This document shows, in pieces, positions 1 to 7,262 of a stretch of DNA of 64,000 nt; the stretch's first letter is position 1, and every line of letters begins with the position of its first letter. The stretch is from Georgenia sp. TF02-10 (lineage in GTDB: Bacteria; Actinomycetota; Actinomycetes; Actinomycetales; Actinomycetaceae), in NCBI RefSeq assembly GCF_022759505.1, contig NZ_CP094289.1:1116001-1180000 (forward strand), in the 5' to 3' direction. Position numbers and translations under genes: made by a program. The notes below the pieces were generated by a model. That model did not search any database. It was not told the DNA's origin and saw nothing but the letters and a program-made list of their open reading frames with translations.

Positions 1-1
1 C

Positions 2-664
2 GCGCTGGAGCCGCTGGAGGTGCCGGTGGGTGCACTGGTCCGGCAGGTCCGCGAGTTCCGCCCGCACGTGATGACCTGCTACGACGAGAACGGTGGCTAT
101 CCCCACCCTGACCACGTCATGGCGCACAAGGTCGCCGTCGCCGCCTACGAGGCAGCGGCGGACCCGGCCGCCTACCCCGAGGCGGGCGAGCCGTGGGCGG
201 TGCAGAAGCTGTACTACGACATCTCCTTCTCCCTGGCCCGCATCGAGGCCATTCATGCCGCCATGGAGGAGCGCGGCCTGACCTCCCCGTTCGCGGAGTG
301 GTTCGAGACCCGGCACGACCGGCCCAGCCGGCAGGCGACGGTGCGCGTCGAGTGCGCCGCCTACTTCCCCCAGCGGGACGCCGCGCTGCGCGCCCACGCC
401 ACCCAGATCGACCCCGACGGGTTCTTCTTCCAGGTCCCGCGCGACCTGGAGGCGGAGGTCTGGCCGTTCGAGGAGTTCGAGCTCGCCCGGGCACGCATCC
501 CGGTGGCCGACGGGATCGAGGACGACCTCTTCGCCGGGGTGCACCCGGAGGGGATCTCGCTGCCCGGCGCCGGGGCGGCCGCGGACGGGGCGAGGCCGGC
601 GGCCGAGGGCGGTCGGGACGCCCAGCGCCCGGCGCCGGCCGAGCCTGGCACAGTGGAACCATGA
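2..664 (+). CDS. mca: Mycothiol S-conjugate amidase Mca, 5' truncated by window edge
   Basis: This is the C-terminal part of a zinc-dependent amidase that cleaves mycothiol S-conjugates to a mercapturic acid and GlcN-inositol in cytosolic detoxification. The reading frame is open from base 2, so the start and the N-terminal AHPDDE zinc motif lie outside the window. The second zinc-site motif, GGYPHPDH, is encoded near bases 92-115. Further downstream the segments KLYY, ECAAYFPQRD, LRAHATQID and EEFELARSRIP-like are typical of Mca and distinguish it from the shorter deacetylase MshB, which occurs separately at 58717. About 220 of the usual 290 or so residues are present. The stop overlaps the next start (ATGA), so the two genes are translationally coupled. 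The Mca assignment is firm. Confidence 0.9.
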   Translation, partial: ALEPLEVPVGALVRQVREFRPHVMTCYDENGGYPHPDHVMAHKVAVAAYEAAADPAAYPEAGEPWAVQKLYYDISFSLARIEAIHAAMEERGLTSPFAEWFETRHDRPSRQATVRVECAAYFPQRDAALRAHATQIDPDGFFFQVPRDLEAEVWPFEEFELARARIPVADGIEDDLFAGVHPEGISLPGAGAAADGARPAAEGGRDAQRPAPAEPGTVEP

Positions 665-1035
665 CCCTCGCGCTGCTGCTCGCCGCCACCCCCAGCCCCA
701 CTCCGACCCCGGAGCAGGAGCTGTGGGAGGTCAGCCCCGGCATCGAGGGCTTCTTCTACGGCTTCTTCGTTCTCGCGGTGGCGGCCATCCTGCTGTCCTG
801 GTCCATGGTCCGGCACATGCGCAAGATCCAGCACAACCAGCGCGTGCGCGATCGCGCCGAGGGCGGTGCGGCTGCCGACGGTGCAGGTGACGGGGTGACT
901 GGCGACGGCGGTGCGACCGGCGCCGGCGCGGCCGATGCCGCCGCAGCCGGGGACCGGGCGACCGGCGACGGCGCGACCGGCGAAGGTGCGGCGGGCGATG
1001 GGAAAACCGGCCACGGTGCATCCCCGCGCCGGTAG
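661..1035 (+). CDS. Small single-pass membrane protein downstream of mca
   Basis: A 124-residue protein of unknown function. A short Pro/Thr-rich N-terminus is followed by one hydrophobic segment (about residues 29-50, beginning EGFFYGFFVLAV), then a basic stretch (RHMRKIQHNQRVRDR) and a long Gly/Ala/Asp/Thr low-complexity tail with repeated GDGAT-like units. The ATG overlaps the mca stop by four bases, so it is coupled to mca. A small membrane protein in this position is common in actinobacteria (compare the Mycobacterium mca neighbourhood), which supports it being real, but the C-terminal tail is probably disordered. The hydrophobic segment and charge distribution suggest an outside-N, cytoplasmic-C topology (inference). 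Confidence 0.75.
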   Translation: MTLALLLAATPSPTPTPEQELWEVSPGIEGFFYGFFVLAVAAILLSWSMVRHMRKIQHNQRVRDRAEGGAAADGAGDGVTGDGGATGAGAADAAAAGDRATGDGATGEGAAGDGKTGHGASPRR

Positions 1036-1194
1036 ACGAGGCTGCTGGCGCTGCTTCGGCTGAGCCGCATACCAAAGTCCGCGGAGCAGCTGTCGGGGGA
1101 CCACGGGCTTGACCTGGAGCCGGATCCGCCGGAGGTGGCCCACGCCGCCATCTTCCTGCGAGCTCCCGGACTGAGGTCCTTACTAGGCCGACTT

Positions 1195-1225
1195 GTGTAC
1201 TCCAAATCCCTGTTGTGGAGTACAC
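1195..1225. promoter_or_regulatory. Perfect 10-bp inverted repeat upstream of decayed toxin locus
   Basis: GTGTACTCCA at 1195-1204 and its exact reverse complement at 1216-1225 are separated by 11 bases. It lies just before the decayed toxin frame at 1229, where an autoregulatory operator bound by the ribbon-helix-helix antitoxin would be expected. The repeat is seen directly; operator function is inferred. Confidence 0.5.
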
Positions 1226-1228
1226 TAA

Positions 1229-1521
1229 CCGAGTGGCGATCGGTGGACCGACAGCGCCGACAAGCATGGCGTCGACCACCAGGACGCGCTGCATGCCGTA
1301 CTGCACTACTACCTGCATCTTCGCGAGTTCGACGAGCCCCGGCGGGCCGGCGCTGGGCGACCGGACCTGTTCATCGGCCCGCCCCGCCAACCAGGCGGGC
1401 CGTTGCTCGAGGTGATGGCCGAGATGGTGCCCCGCGGGATGTGGTGATCTTCCACGTCATGCCGGCCCGACGGAAGTTCCTGGCCCTGCTCGATGCCGAA
1501 GGAGAGAACGATGAGGAGTGA
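1229..1521 (+). pseudogene. Decayed toxin of an RHH-antitoxin pair (frameshifted)
   Basis: Conceptual translation from 1229 gives KHGVDHQDALHAVLHYYLHL, then DLFIGPPRQPGGPLLEVMAE, and ends at a TGA near 1446. A shift of one frame restores VVIFHVMPARRKFLALLD up to a stop at 1521. Joined together these read as one small toxin-like protein of the type KHGV..D..HA...(G)P.R.G.LLE....HAMPAR..FL, which is commonly encoded just before a ribbon-helix-helix antitoxin. There is no start codon in the first frame after the TAA at 1226, so the start is also damaged. The same protein type is seen, also broken, at 5372-5612. The family name is uncertain to me; the frameshift is read directly. Confidence 0.6.
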
Positions 1522-1864
1522 GAAGGACTACGAGGCCCTGGCCGCCTGGGCTGAGAGCGACGAGGCGCTCCAGCTGGGACCTGATACGAAGATCGACCGG
1601 GGCAGCACCGAGGGCCGCGCACGGGTACGGGCGATGCTCGAGGAGGCTGCCGGTGGCCGCGCGGGCCTCGAGCGCGCCTTGGGCGGCAGGCCTCCCCTGG
1701 ACCCCAGCGCCCGGCCTGGGGAGCACTCCCCAGCACGAAAGGTCCGCCTGCCCAAGGACATGAATGACGCCCTGGCCGCTCGAGCGCGGGCTGAGGGCCG
1801 GCGCGTCTCCGATGTCATCCGCGCCGCCTTGGCCGAGTACCTCAGCAACCAGAAGGCCAGCTGA
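1511..1864 (+). CDS. Ribbon-helix-helix (CopG-type) antitoxin
   Basis: A 117-residue protein with an acidic N-terminal half and a C-terminal RHH-like segment (VRLPKDMNDALAARARAEG then RRVSDVIRAALAEYLSNQ, about residues 78-115). It probably binds operator DNA and neutralises the toxin encoded just upstream. I chose the ATG at 1511 because AAGGAG lies seven bases before it; an upstream in-frame ATG at 1493 has no such site and sits inside the toxin remnant. The toxin partner is frameshifted while this frame is fully open. The paralogous arrangement at 5619-5894 has the same order (toxin remnant first, antitoxin second). Confidence 0.7.
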   Translation: MRSEKDYEALAAWAESDEALQLGPDTKIDRGSTEGRARVRAMLEEAAGGRAGLERALGGRPPLDPSARPGEHSPARKVRLPKDMNDALAARARAEGRRVSDVIRAALAEYLSNQKAS

Positions 1865-1993
1865 CACACCGCCGTCGATCGATCCCGCGATCTCGGCCAA
1901 AGGAAGGCGGTGAGGGCGTCATCCCTCGGGTAGGTGCGGCCGTCCCGGCAGCGGCTCCGGCAACCAGAGCGCCGGCGCTACCGCCCAGCCGCG

Positions 1994-2686
1994 CTACCCG
2001 GCCTGGTAGGCCGCCAGCGACACCGCCACGTAGTGGCAGACGAAGCCCACCACGGTGCAGACGTGGAAGATCTCGTGGAACCCGAACCAGCGGGGGGAGG
2101 GGTTGGGCCGCTTCATCCCGTAGACGATGGCGCCGACGGTGTACGCCAGCCCGCCCAGCACCACGAGCCCGACCACCACCGGGCCGCCGGAGCGCCAGAA
2201 CGCCGGCAGGAAGCCCACCGCGACCCAGCCGAGCGCGAGGTAGATCGGCACGTAGAGCCACCGCGGCGCGCCGAGCCAGAGGGTCCGCATGAGGATGCCG
2301 ACCAGCGCCCCGGTCCACACCATCGTCAGCAGCACGGTGGCCAGCCGGCGGTCCAGCAGGGTCACCGCCAGCGGGGTGTAGGTGCCGGCGATGAGCAGGA
2401 AGATGTTGGAGTGGTCCACCCGGCGCAGGACCGCGGCCGCCCGCGGCGACCAGGTCCCGCGGTGGTAGAGGGCGGAGCAGCCGAACAGGATGACGGCGGA
2501 CAGGACGAACACCGCCGAGGAGACCCGCGCCGGCTGCGTCTGCCCGAGCGCGACGAGGACGAGGCCGGCCACCAGCGCCAGGGGGGCGGTGCCCAGGTGG
2601 ATCCAGCCGCGGAGCCGCGGCTTGACCGCGGCCACGACGGCGTCGACGGCACCGGGCGACGGCGCCTGGGGGTGGGGCGTGGCCAT
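1994..2686 (-). CDS. trhA: Hemolysin III / PAQR family membrane protein
   Basis: A 230-residue integral membrane protein with about seven hydrophobic segments. The family signatures are visible: a Ser-Ala-Leu-Tyr-His motif (CSALYHR, around residue 70), RRVDHSNIFLLIAGTYTP near residue 90, and a C-terminal HEIFHVCTVVGFVCH carrying the paired histidines. These His and Asp residues form the metal site in the PAQR/HlyIII superfamily. Bacterial members are linked to membrane homeostasis; haemolytic activity should not be assumed from the name. It is divergent from uppS, an arrangement also found in Mycobacterium, where mca, hlyIII and a short Z-prenyl synthase are near neighbours. Length matches the family. 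Confidence 0.9.
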   Translation of the reverse strand: MATPHPQAPSPGAVDAVVAAVKPRLRGWIHLGTAPLALVAGLVLVALGQTQPARVSSAVFVLSAVILFGCSALYHRGTWSPRAAAVLRRVDHSNIFLLIAGTYTPLAVTLLDRRLATVLLTMVWTGALVGILMRTLWLGAPRWLYVPIYLALGWVAVGFLPAFWRSGGPVVVGLVVLGGLAYTVGAIVYGMKRPNPSPRWFGFHEIFHVCTVVGFVCHYVAVSLAAYQAG

Positions 2687-3087
2687 GGGACCTCCCGGGA
2701 GGCGGGGCGGGAACGCCGGGCGACGGGTACGGCGGCGCCGGCGGCCGGGGCGCGGCAGGCGCGAGCGGCGCGGCCAGCGTCCGCTCCACGCGCCGGCGGG
2801 CGGCGCGCGGGGCGCCGAGCGGCCCGGCCTCCCGTGCCACGGCGGAACCTACGTTAGCGTAGGTTCGCGGCCGGTCCCGGCGCCGGCGCCGCACCAGCGA
2901 ACGAGCTCTGGCCGTCTCTCCGGCCCGGGGCCGCCGCGCAGCCGACCACGGGGACGCGTGGCCAAGGCCCGGACATGACCCCCGGCGGGCACGGACCGGT
3001 GCGCCCGCGGCGGTACCCTCGGCCCCAGCGTCGTCGCCCGCGCCGGGCCCGGACCAGGCGGCGCGGAACCGAGCGAACGAGGGGTCG
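2687..3087. promoter_or_regulatory. Divergent intergenic region with 22-bp palindrome (2845-2866)
   Basis: About 400 bases separate the divergent hlyIII and uppS starts. At 2845-2866 there is a perfect palindrome with 9-bp arms, GAACCTACG-TTAG-CGTAGGTTC, noticeably less GC-rich than its surroundings. The size and symmetry fit the operator of a dimeric (for example TetR-type) repressor acting on one or both genes; the regulator is not in the window. No other feature is visible in this stretch. Confidence 0.5.
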
Positions 3088-3849
3088 ATGCACGTCCGGG
3101 ACCTGCTGTACCCGCTCTACGAGCGCCGGCTGCTCAGCGAGATCGACCGCGCCCGCGTCCCTCGGCACGTCGGCGTCATCCTCGACGGCAACCGGCGGTG
3201 GGCCCGCGGGGTCGGCACCCCCGTCGCGCACGGGCACCGGCGGGGAGCGGACAAGATCTCCGAGTTCCTGCACTGGGCGCAGGACGCCGGCGTGGAGGTC
3301 GTCACGCTGTGGATGCTCTCCACCGACAACCTGCAGCGCGACCCCGATGAGGTCGCCGAGCTGCTCGAGATCATCACCGCCGCCGTCGAAAAGCTGGCGC
3401 AGGCCCGCCGCTGGTGCCTGCGGGTGGTCGGCTCCGCCGACCTCCTCCCGACGGCGATCGCCGACCGCCTCGCCGTCGCGGCCGCCGACACGGACGACGT
3501 CGACGGGATGCAGGTCAACGTGGCCATCGGGTACGGCGGCCGGCACGAGATCACCGACGCGGTGCGGTCCCTGCTCGCCGAGCGCGCGGCCGCCGGGCAG
3601 ACGATCGCCGAGGTCGCCGCCGAGATCGGCGTCGACGACATCACCGAGCACCTGTACACCCGCGGCCAGCCGGACCCCGACCTCGTCATCCGCACCTCCG
3701 GCGAGCAGCGTCTCAGCGGGTTCCTGCTCTGGCAGTCGGTGCACAGCGAGTACTACTTCTGCGAGGCCTACTGGCCCGACTTCCGTCGCCTGGACCTCCT
3801 CCGGGCGCTGCGTGACTACGCCCAGCGGGAGCGGCGCCTCGGCCGCTGA
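3088..3849 (+). CDS. uppS: Isoprenyl transferase (cis-prenyl diphosphate synthase)
   Basis: A 253-residue cytosolic or peripheral enzyme that condenses isopentenyl diphosphate units in the Z configuration to make the polyprenyl carrier used in cell-wall synthesis. The catalytic motif DGNRRWA begins at Asp33. The C-terminal RTSGEQRLSGFLLWQ and SEYYFCEAYWPDF segments are the diphosphate and substrate binding signatures. The length and the position beside hlyIII resemble the short-chain Z-farnesyl diphosphate synthase of Mycobacterium (Rv1086 type), so the product chain length cannot be fixed from sequence alone. The ATG at 3088 is preceded by GAGGGG. Confidence 0.9.
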   Translation: MHVRDLLYPLYERRLLSEIDRARVPRHVGVILDGNRRWARGVGTPVAHGHRRGADKISEFLHWAQDAGVEVVTLWMLSTDNLQRDPDEVAELLEIITAAVEKLAQARRWCLRVVGSADLLPTAIADRLAVAAADTDDVDGMQVNVAIGYGGRHEITDAVRSLLAERAAAGQTIAEVAAEIGVDDITEHLYTRGQPDPDLVIRTSGEQRLSGFLLWQSVHSEYYFCEAYWPDFRRLDLLRALRDYAQRERRLGR

Positions 3850-4036
3850 CCGGTCGGGCTCTGCTGCTGCACCCGGTTGACGCTTCCCCGCGTCTTGCCG
3901 ACGAGGAAGCCGAGGGCGACGGAGATGAAGACCAGCGGTCAGCGGTGCCGCGGCGGCCATGCACCGATCGGCTCCGCGGCGTCCTCGCGGAGTCCGTCCG
4001 CCTGGCGCTGACTGCTTCTTGCTACCGTTCTGCGGC

Positions 4037-4537
4037 ATGGGGACGCTGTACCTCAGGAACGTGCCCGACGACGTGGTGCGCAGGCTTCAGCGCCTGGCCG
4101 ATCGTGACGGTGCCACCGTCAGCGCGGTCGCCGTCCGGGAGCTCTCCGACGTGTCTCGCCGAGCTGACGGTCCGGAGATGACGGGTGACCTTCCAGACCT
4201 CGGTGTCGACGCGTCTTCGATCGTCGAGGGGCTCGAGCAGGACCGTGCCCAGCGCCACGATGCGATCCGCGCGGAGGTCGCCGGTGAGGAAGCCGAGGCC
4301 GCCGAGGCTGAAGCGGTCGAGAAGGCCGCCGCGCTGGACGTGCCGATGCACCTGCGCATCGACAGAAGGCTCGACCAGCAGCTTCGTCAACGAGCCAGCG
4401 AGGAGCACATCCCGACCTCCGCACTCGTGCGGCGGCTGCTGCGCCAGGCCGTGCAGCAGGGCCCGCCCGGCGTATCGGTAGCGGAAGTGGAGGGCATCGC
4501 TCGCCGGGTCGCCCGTGAAGAGCTCCAGAACCATTGA
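4037..4537 (+). CDS. Fused double antitoxin (FitA/VapB-like plus second RHH domain)
   Basis: A 166-residue protein that looks like two antitoxins in one chain. Residues 1 to about 80 (start [20 protein letters not shown], then [12 protein letters not shown] and [13 protein letters not shown]) match a complete small FitA/VapB-type antitoxin. A Glu/Ala-rich linker follows (about residues 82-105), then a second RHH-like segment ([20 protein letters not shown] and [15 protein letters not shown], about residues 108-145). No toxin frame follows: 4538-4921 holds no supportable gene. I chose the ATG at 4037 because an upstream extension to 3959 is Arg/Pro-rich and not antitoxin-like, and a possible -10 (TACCGT) lies about ten bases before it, suggesting a leaderless message. 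Confidence 0.6.
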   Translation: MGTLYLRNVPDDVVRRLQRLADRDGATVSAVAVRELSDVSRRADGPEMTGDLPDLGVDASSIVEGLEQDRAQRHDAIRAEVAGEEAEAAEAEAVEKAAALDVPMHLRIDRRLDQQLRQRASEEHIPTSALVRRLLRQAVQQGPPGVSVAEVEGIARRVAREELQNH

Positions 4538-4650
4538 CCTGGCGGACCTCGCGCTCGGCAGGCCCACGCGGCCACGAGCAGTTCCCTGGCTCCACGTGGG
4601 CCGCACGGTCTTCCCCCGCCGCGTTCGGGAACACCGCCAGCCAATCAGGA

Positions 4651-4696
4651 GGATGCCGCCGACGGCGGCCGGCGGGCGGTGCCCGAGGTCCAGCAG
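4651..4696. repeat. Remnant copy of the 3' end of the PPOX-family gene
   Basis: This 46-base stretch matches 7271-7316, the 3' end of the minus-strand PPOX-fold gene, at about 41 of 46 positions. On the minus strand it encodes a counterpart of the terminal peptide (LLDLGHRPPAAVGGI against LLDFQRRLPAAVGGI). The two copies enclose the decayed GNAT, TA, YjbR and MNT-HEPN block. The rest of 4538-4921 (384 bases) shows no gene. Confidence 0.45.
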
Positions 4697-4921
4697 AGCC
4701 TGGGCAGGTCCGGGCCTCGGCAGGGCGACATCGCTGCCTGCCGCCGCCTTCGCGTGAGACCTGCAGGCAGGCATACCGGAGTGCCAAGCCGAGGCGCTGG
4801 TCCAGATCCGCGGGGCCAACGGCGTGACAGCCCGAATCGATGGAGCCGCCTCGCGGCCGGCGCCGGTCCGGCGCGGCCAGCGGCCCGGCCGAGCGGTACC
4901 GGCCGGGGTCAGGATGGTGCG

Positions 4922-5340
4922 ATGGACTACGAGCTCGACGACGACCCGGCCCGGGTGCAGCGCGACGTCGTGTGGCGATGGCTGTCCACCGAGGCGTACT
5001 GGGGCAGGTGGCGCACAAGGGCCGATCTGGAGGTCCAGCTCGACTCAGCGTGGCGCGTCGTCGGTGCCTACGACGCCGCCACTGGCGACCAGGCCGGCTT
5101 CGCCCGGGCAGTCTCGGACGGGTGGCGTTCGGCTACCTCGCCGACCTGTTCGTGCTGCCCGGGCACCGGGGCCGCGGCCTCGGCAAGCGGCTCGTCCAGC
5201 GGATGATCGACGACGGCCCGGGCCGCGGTTTCCGCTGGGTGCTGTTCACCGGCGACGCCCACCGGCTGTACGAGCGGTTCGGCTTCACCGCCCCGGACTC
5301 CACCGCGATGGTGCGTCCCGCGGCACCGCACCTGCGCTGA
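4922..5340 (+). pseudogene. GNAT acetyltransferase with single-base frameshift
   Basis: The first frame (from the ATG at 4922) reads MDYELDDDPARVQRDVVWRW and continues to FARAVSDG near 5120, then derails. The next frame restores VAFGYLADLFVLPGHRGRGL, GKRLVQRMIDDG and LYERFGFTAPDS, ending at 5340. The acetyl-CoA motif (HRGRGLGK) and the C-terminal YERFGF signature identify a GNAT N-acetyltransferase of about 140 residues. The break falls in a run of G at about 5118-5121 and one extra G would repair it, so either a genuine pseudogene or a homopolymer sequencing error is possible. The substrate is unknown. Confidence 0.7.
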
Positions 5341-5371
5341 GCTCGGTGGAACTGTCTCGTAGTACGTTTTC

Positions 5372-5612
5372 CATGCGGATGTCCTCGCTTCGGGGTTCCG
5401 CCACGGAGTCGCGGAAGAGGACCTTCAGCATGCCCTCCGGGGTGCCCTGGCGATCGACGAGATCGGCGAGGACCCATGCGCGACGCGGTCCTCGGCCCTG
5501 ACAGAGCGGGGAACCTGCTGGAGCTGGTCGTGCTGGACCGGCCGCAAGGTCCCGCGGTCGTCGATGCGATGACGATGAGAAGGAAGTACCGACGACTGCT
5601 ACCGGGAGGGCG
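5372..5612 (+). pseudogene. Decayed toxin, second copy of the type at 1229
   Basis: One frame reads FRHGVAEEDLQHALRGALAI and runs to about 5470; another then gives VLGPDRAGNLLELVVLD and AMTMRRKYRRLLPGG up to about 5612. Together they form the same small toxin type as the remnant at 1229-1521 (HGV..D..HA, GPDR.GNLLE, A....R.KY). No start codon exists in the first frame after the TAG at 5360. It directly precedes an intact RHH antitoxin frame. The frameshift is seen directly; the toxin identity rests on pattern and neighbourhood. Confidence 0.6.
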
Positions 5613-5618
5613 GTGGCC

Positions 5619-5894
5619 ATGGAGGCAACGCACGGGACCAGGGCGGACGGCACCTCGATCAGCGATGAGGCGGTGGAGGCGATGGCCGACGAGGCCGAGC
5701 GGGGCTACGACGTCGAGGAGATCCAGCGGCGTCGCGGCGGCCGCCCACCCATCAGCTCGGCTGCACCCTCGGTGGAGTCCGTCCGCCTCGACCCGGAGCT
5801 GAAGCGCACACTGCTGCTGCGCGCGGCAGAGGAGCGGATCAGCGTCTCGGAGGCGATCCGCCGCGCCATCAGCCTGTACCTGGGGGCGGGCTGA
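5619..5894 (+). CDS. Ribbon-helix-helix antitoxin
   Basis: A 91-residue protein with an acidic N-terminus (ISDEAVEAMADEAERGYDVE) and a C-terminal RHH domain (VESVRLDPELKRTLLLRAAE then RISVSEAIRRAISLYLGAG). It should bind its own promoter and neutralise the toxin that is decayed upstream. GGGAGGG at 5604-5610 is spaced eight bases from the ATG at 5619, which is why I prefer it to the GTG at 5613. Same layout as 1229-1864. Confidence 0.75.
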   Translation: MEATHGTRADGTSISDEAVEAMADEAERGYDVEEIQRRRGGRPPISSAAPSVESVRLDPELKRTLLLRAAEERISVSEAIRRAISLYLGAG

Positions 5895-6127
5895 ACACCC
5901 CGGCCCCGAGACTGAACGGAGCTTCGCCTGCTCAGGCTCCGACGGAGCAGTGTCCGCAGGAGGGCCTCCTCCTCCTGACACCGGCGCGCAGGCGACCGAT
6001 GCTCCGGTTGACCCACCGGTAGGCCAGCCAATGTTCCGGACCTTTACCATCCGCAACCCCTGGGGCTACGGCTGGACGTTCTGGCAAGATGGCGCCACCC
6101 ACCCCCGGAGGGAGCTGAGCCGTCGCC

Positions 6128-6481
6128 GTGGCAACCTGGGAAGACGTCGTCGCAATCGCGTCAAAGCTGCCGCGCGTCGAAGAGTCGACATGGAACCGCT
6201 CAGCACCCTCGTTGACGGTGGCCGGACGGAGCTTCGCACGCCTCCGCACCGAGGCCGAGGGCGCCCTGGTGCTGATGTGCGACCTGAGCGAGAAGGAAGC
6301 GCTGCTCGCGACGAAAGACCCCGCCTTCTTCACCACCCCGCATTACGACAACCACGGTTCCATACTCGTTCAGCTGGATCTCGTTGACCAAGACCAGCTC
6401 GCCGAGCTCGTGGTCGATGCCTGGCGCATCACGGCGCCCGTTCGGCTGCGCCGGGATTGGGAGCTTCGCCACCTGATGTGA
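6128..6481 (+). CDS. MmcQ/YjbR family protein
   Basis: A 117-residue protein of the MmcQ/YjbR family (CyaY-like fold, sometimes annotated as DNA-binding; true role unknown). The family pattern is visible: an N-terminal helix (EDVVAIASKLPRVEEST), a central strand region with RSFARLRTEAEGALVLMCDL, the Glu/Lys stretch SEKEALLATKDPAFFTTPHY, and a C-terminal helix with DAWRITAPVRLRRDW. It starts with GTG at 6128. Genes of this family often travel in accessory regions, and it lies here between two decayed TA loci. Confidence 0.8.
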   Translation: MATWEDVVAIASKLPRVEESTWNRSAPSLTVAGRSFARLRTEAEGALVLMCDLSEKEALLATKDPAFFTTPHYDNHGSILVQLDLVDQDQLAELVVDAWRITAPVRLRRDWELRHLM

Positions 6482-6505
6482 GCACGACGCGGATACCGTC
6501 GGGGC

Positions 6506-6617
6506 TCAAGCGACCTCGCTGCGGGCGGCCAGTCGGCGGATCCGCTCGACGTCTCCCGCAAGGCGTTCGATGGCACAACCAGATGTCGGAGATCCTCTGG
6601 TCGGGCCCACGGCTCAC
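6506..6617 (-). pseudogene. Remnant of the partner gene of the MNT nucleotidyltransferase
   Basis: A GTG at 6617-6615 overlaps the stop of the nucleotidyltransferase remnant (GTGA), the classic coupling of MNT-HEPN pairs. It encodes VSRGPDQRISDIW, which resembles the start of a DUF86/HEPN protein, then loses frame; another frame gives IERLAGDVERIRRLAARSEV up to a stop at 6506. Only about 37 codons remain of roughly 110. Identity as HEPN is an inference from position and the N-terminal motif. Confidence 0.45.
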
Positions 6618-6942
6618 AGCGTGACCGCGCCCTCGAGGGCCGAGGCCGAGATCGACCGCTTGAGCAGCTGCACCGGGAACACGTCGATGTCGTCGCGGCC
6701 GAACAGGGCCCGGGTCTCCTCCATGAGTCCGGAGGCCGCATGAGCAGGTTTCCATCGGTGGGGTTCATCTCGACGAGGATGTCGATGTCGCTGCCGGCCT
6801 GAGCGGTGCCGCGCGCGACGGAGCCGAAGAGCTTCGGATTCGTCGCCGCGTACTTGTCCAGGAGCGTCTGGAACTCGTCGCGGCGCGCCTCGAGGAGCTC
6901 GCGCAGGGCGAGCGTCTCGGGCGTGCCGATGGTCTTCGGCAT
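6614..6942 (-). pseudogene. MNT-type nucleotidyltransferase, frameshifted
   Basis: The frame from the ATG at 6942 reads MPKTIGTPETLALRELLEAR and contains the minimal nucleotidyltransferase signature GSVARGTAQAGSDIDILVE (G-S then D-x-D). It derails near 6735 and the adjacent frame completes MEETRALFGRDDIDVFPVQL and LLKRSISASALEGAVTL to a stop at 6614. Proteins of about 110 residues of this type pair with HEPN proteins in TA modules, where the MNT protein can AMP-ylate the HEPN ribonuclease. The catalytic residues survive but the chain is broken. Confidence 0.7.
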
Positions 6943-7095
6943 GTCTCCGGGATACCGGCGAGCCGCCGCGACGGGCCACGGCGGATGTCGGCTCAGGCCG
7001 CCTCGTCCGACTTCGTCAGCGGTGCGACGAGGGCGTCGATCTTCGTCATGAGCGGATCCAGCCCCTTTCTTGGCTGTTCACAATCGGGGGTGTAG

Positions 7096-7218
7096 CCGGG
7101 GCCTTCGATCGCCGGCCTCCGCAACGTTCTTGTCCACGAGTACTTCCGGGTCGACCCGGACATGATCCGCGACATTGTCGACAACCAGTTGGCGCCGCTG
7201 CTCGACGAGATCGGCTGA
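7096..7218 (+). pseudogene. C-terminal fragment of a HEPN (DUF86-type) toxin
   Basis: After the in-frame stop at 7093-7095, translation gives IAGLRNVLVHEYFRVDPDMI and then IVDNQLAPLLDEIG to a TGA at 7216-7218. The segment RNVLVHEY carries the R-x(4-6)-H motif that is the ribonuclease active site of HEPN toxins. No start or N-terminal half remains. It is on the opposite strand to the MNT remnant at 6614-6942, so either it is from a different module or the module was split and inverted. Confidence 0.65.
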
Positions 7219-7262
7219 GCGCCGGGCATCGACCCAATCCGTACCGACGGCCCGGAGCCCGG

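Noticed and set aside
1994-2686. Hemolysin III as a virulence factor
   Set aside because: The family is a widespread PAQR-like membrane protein; the name alone does not support haemolysis.
3850-4036. Minus-strand membrane-like peptide ([20 protein letters not shown]) after uppS
   Set aside because: No start codon and preceded by a stop; at most a remnant, and too short to support.
7000-7055. Short minus-strand peptide MTKIDALVAPLTKSDEAA as a gene
   Set aside because: Too short, without a family; probably part of the decayed TA region.
4922-7218. Frameshifts explained wholly by poor sequence quality
   Set aside because: Adjacent core genes are uninterrupted and some loci need two or three shifts plus lost starts. 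Only the GNAT break at about 5120, in a G-run, remains a realistic error candidate.
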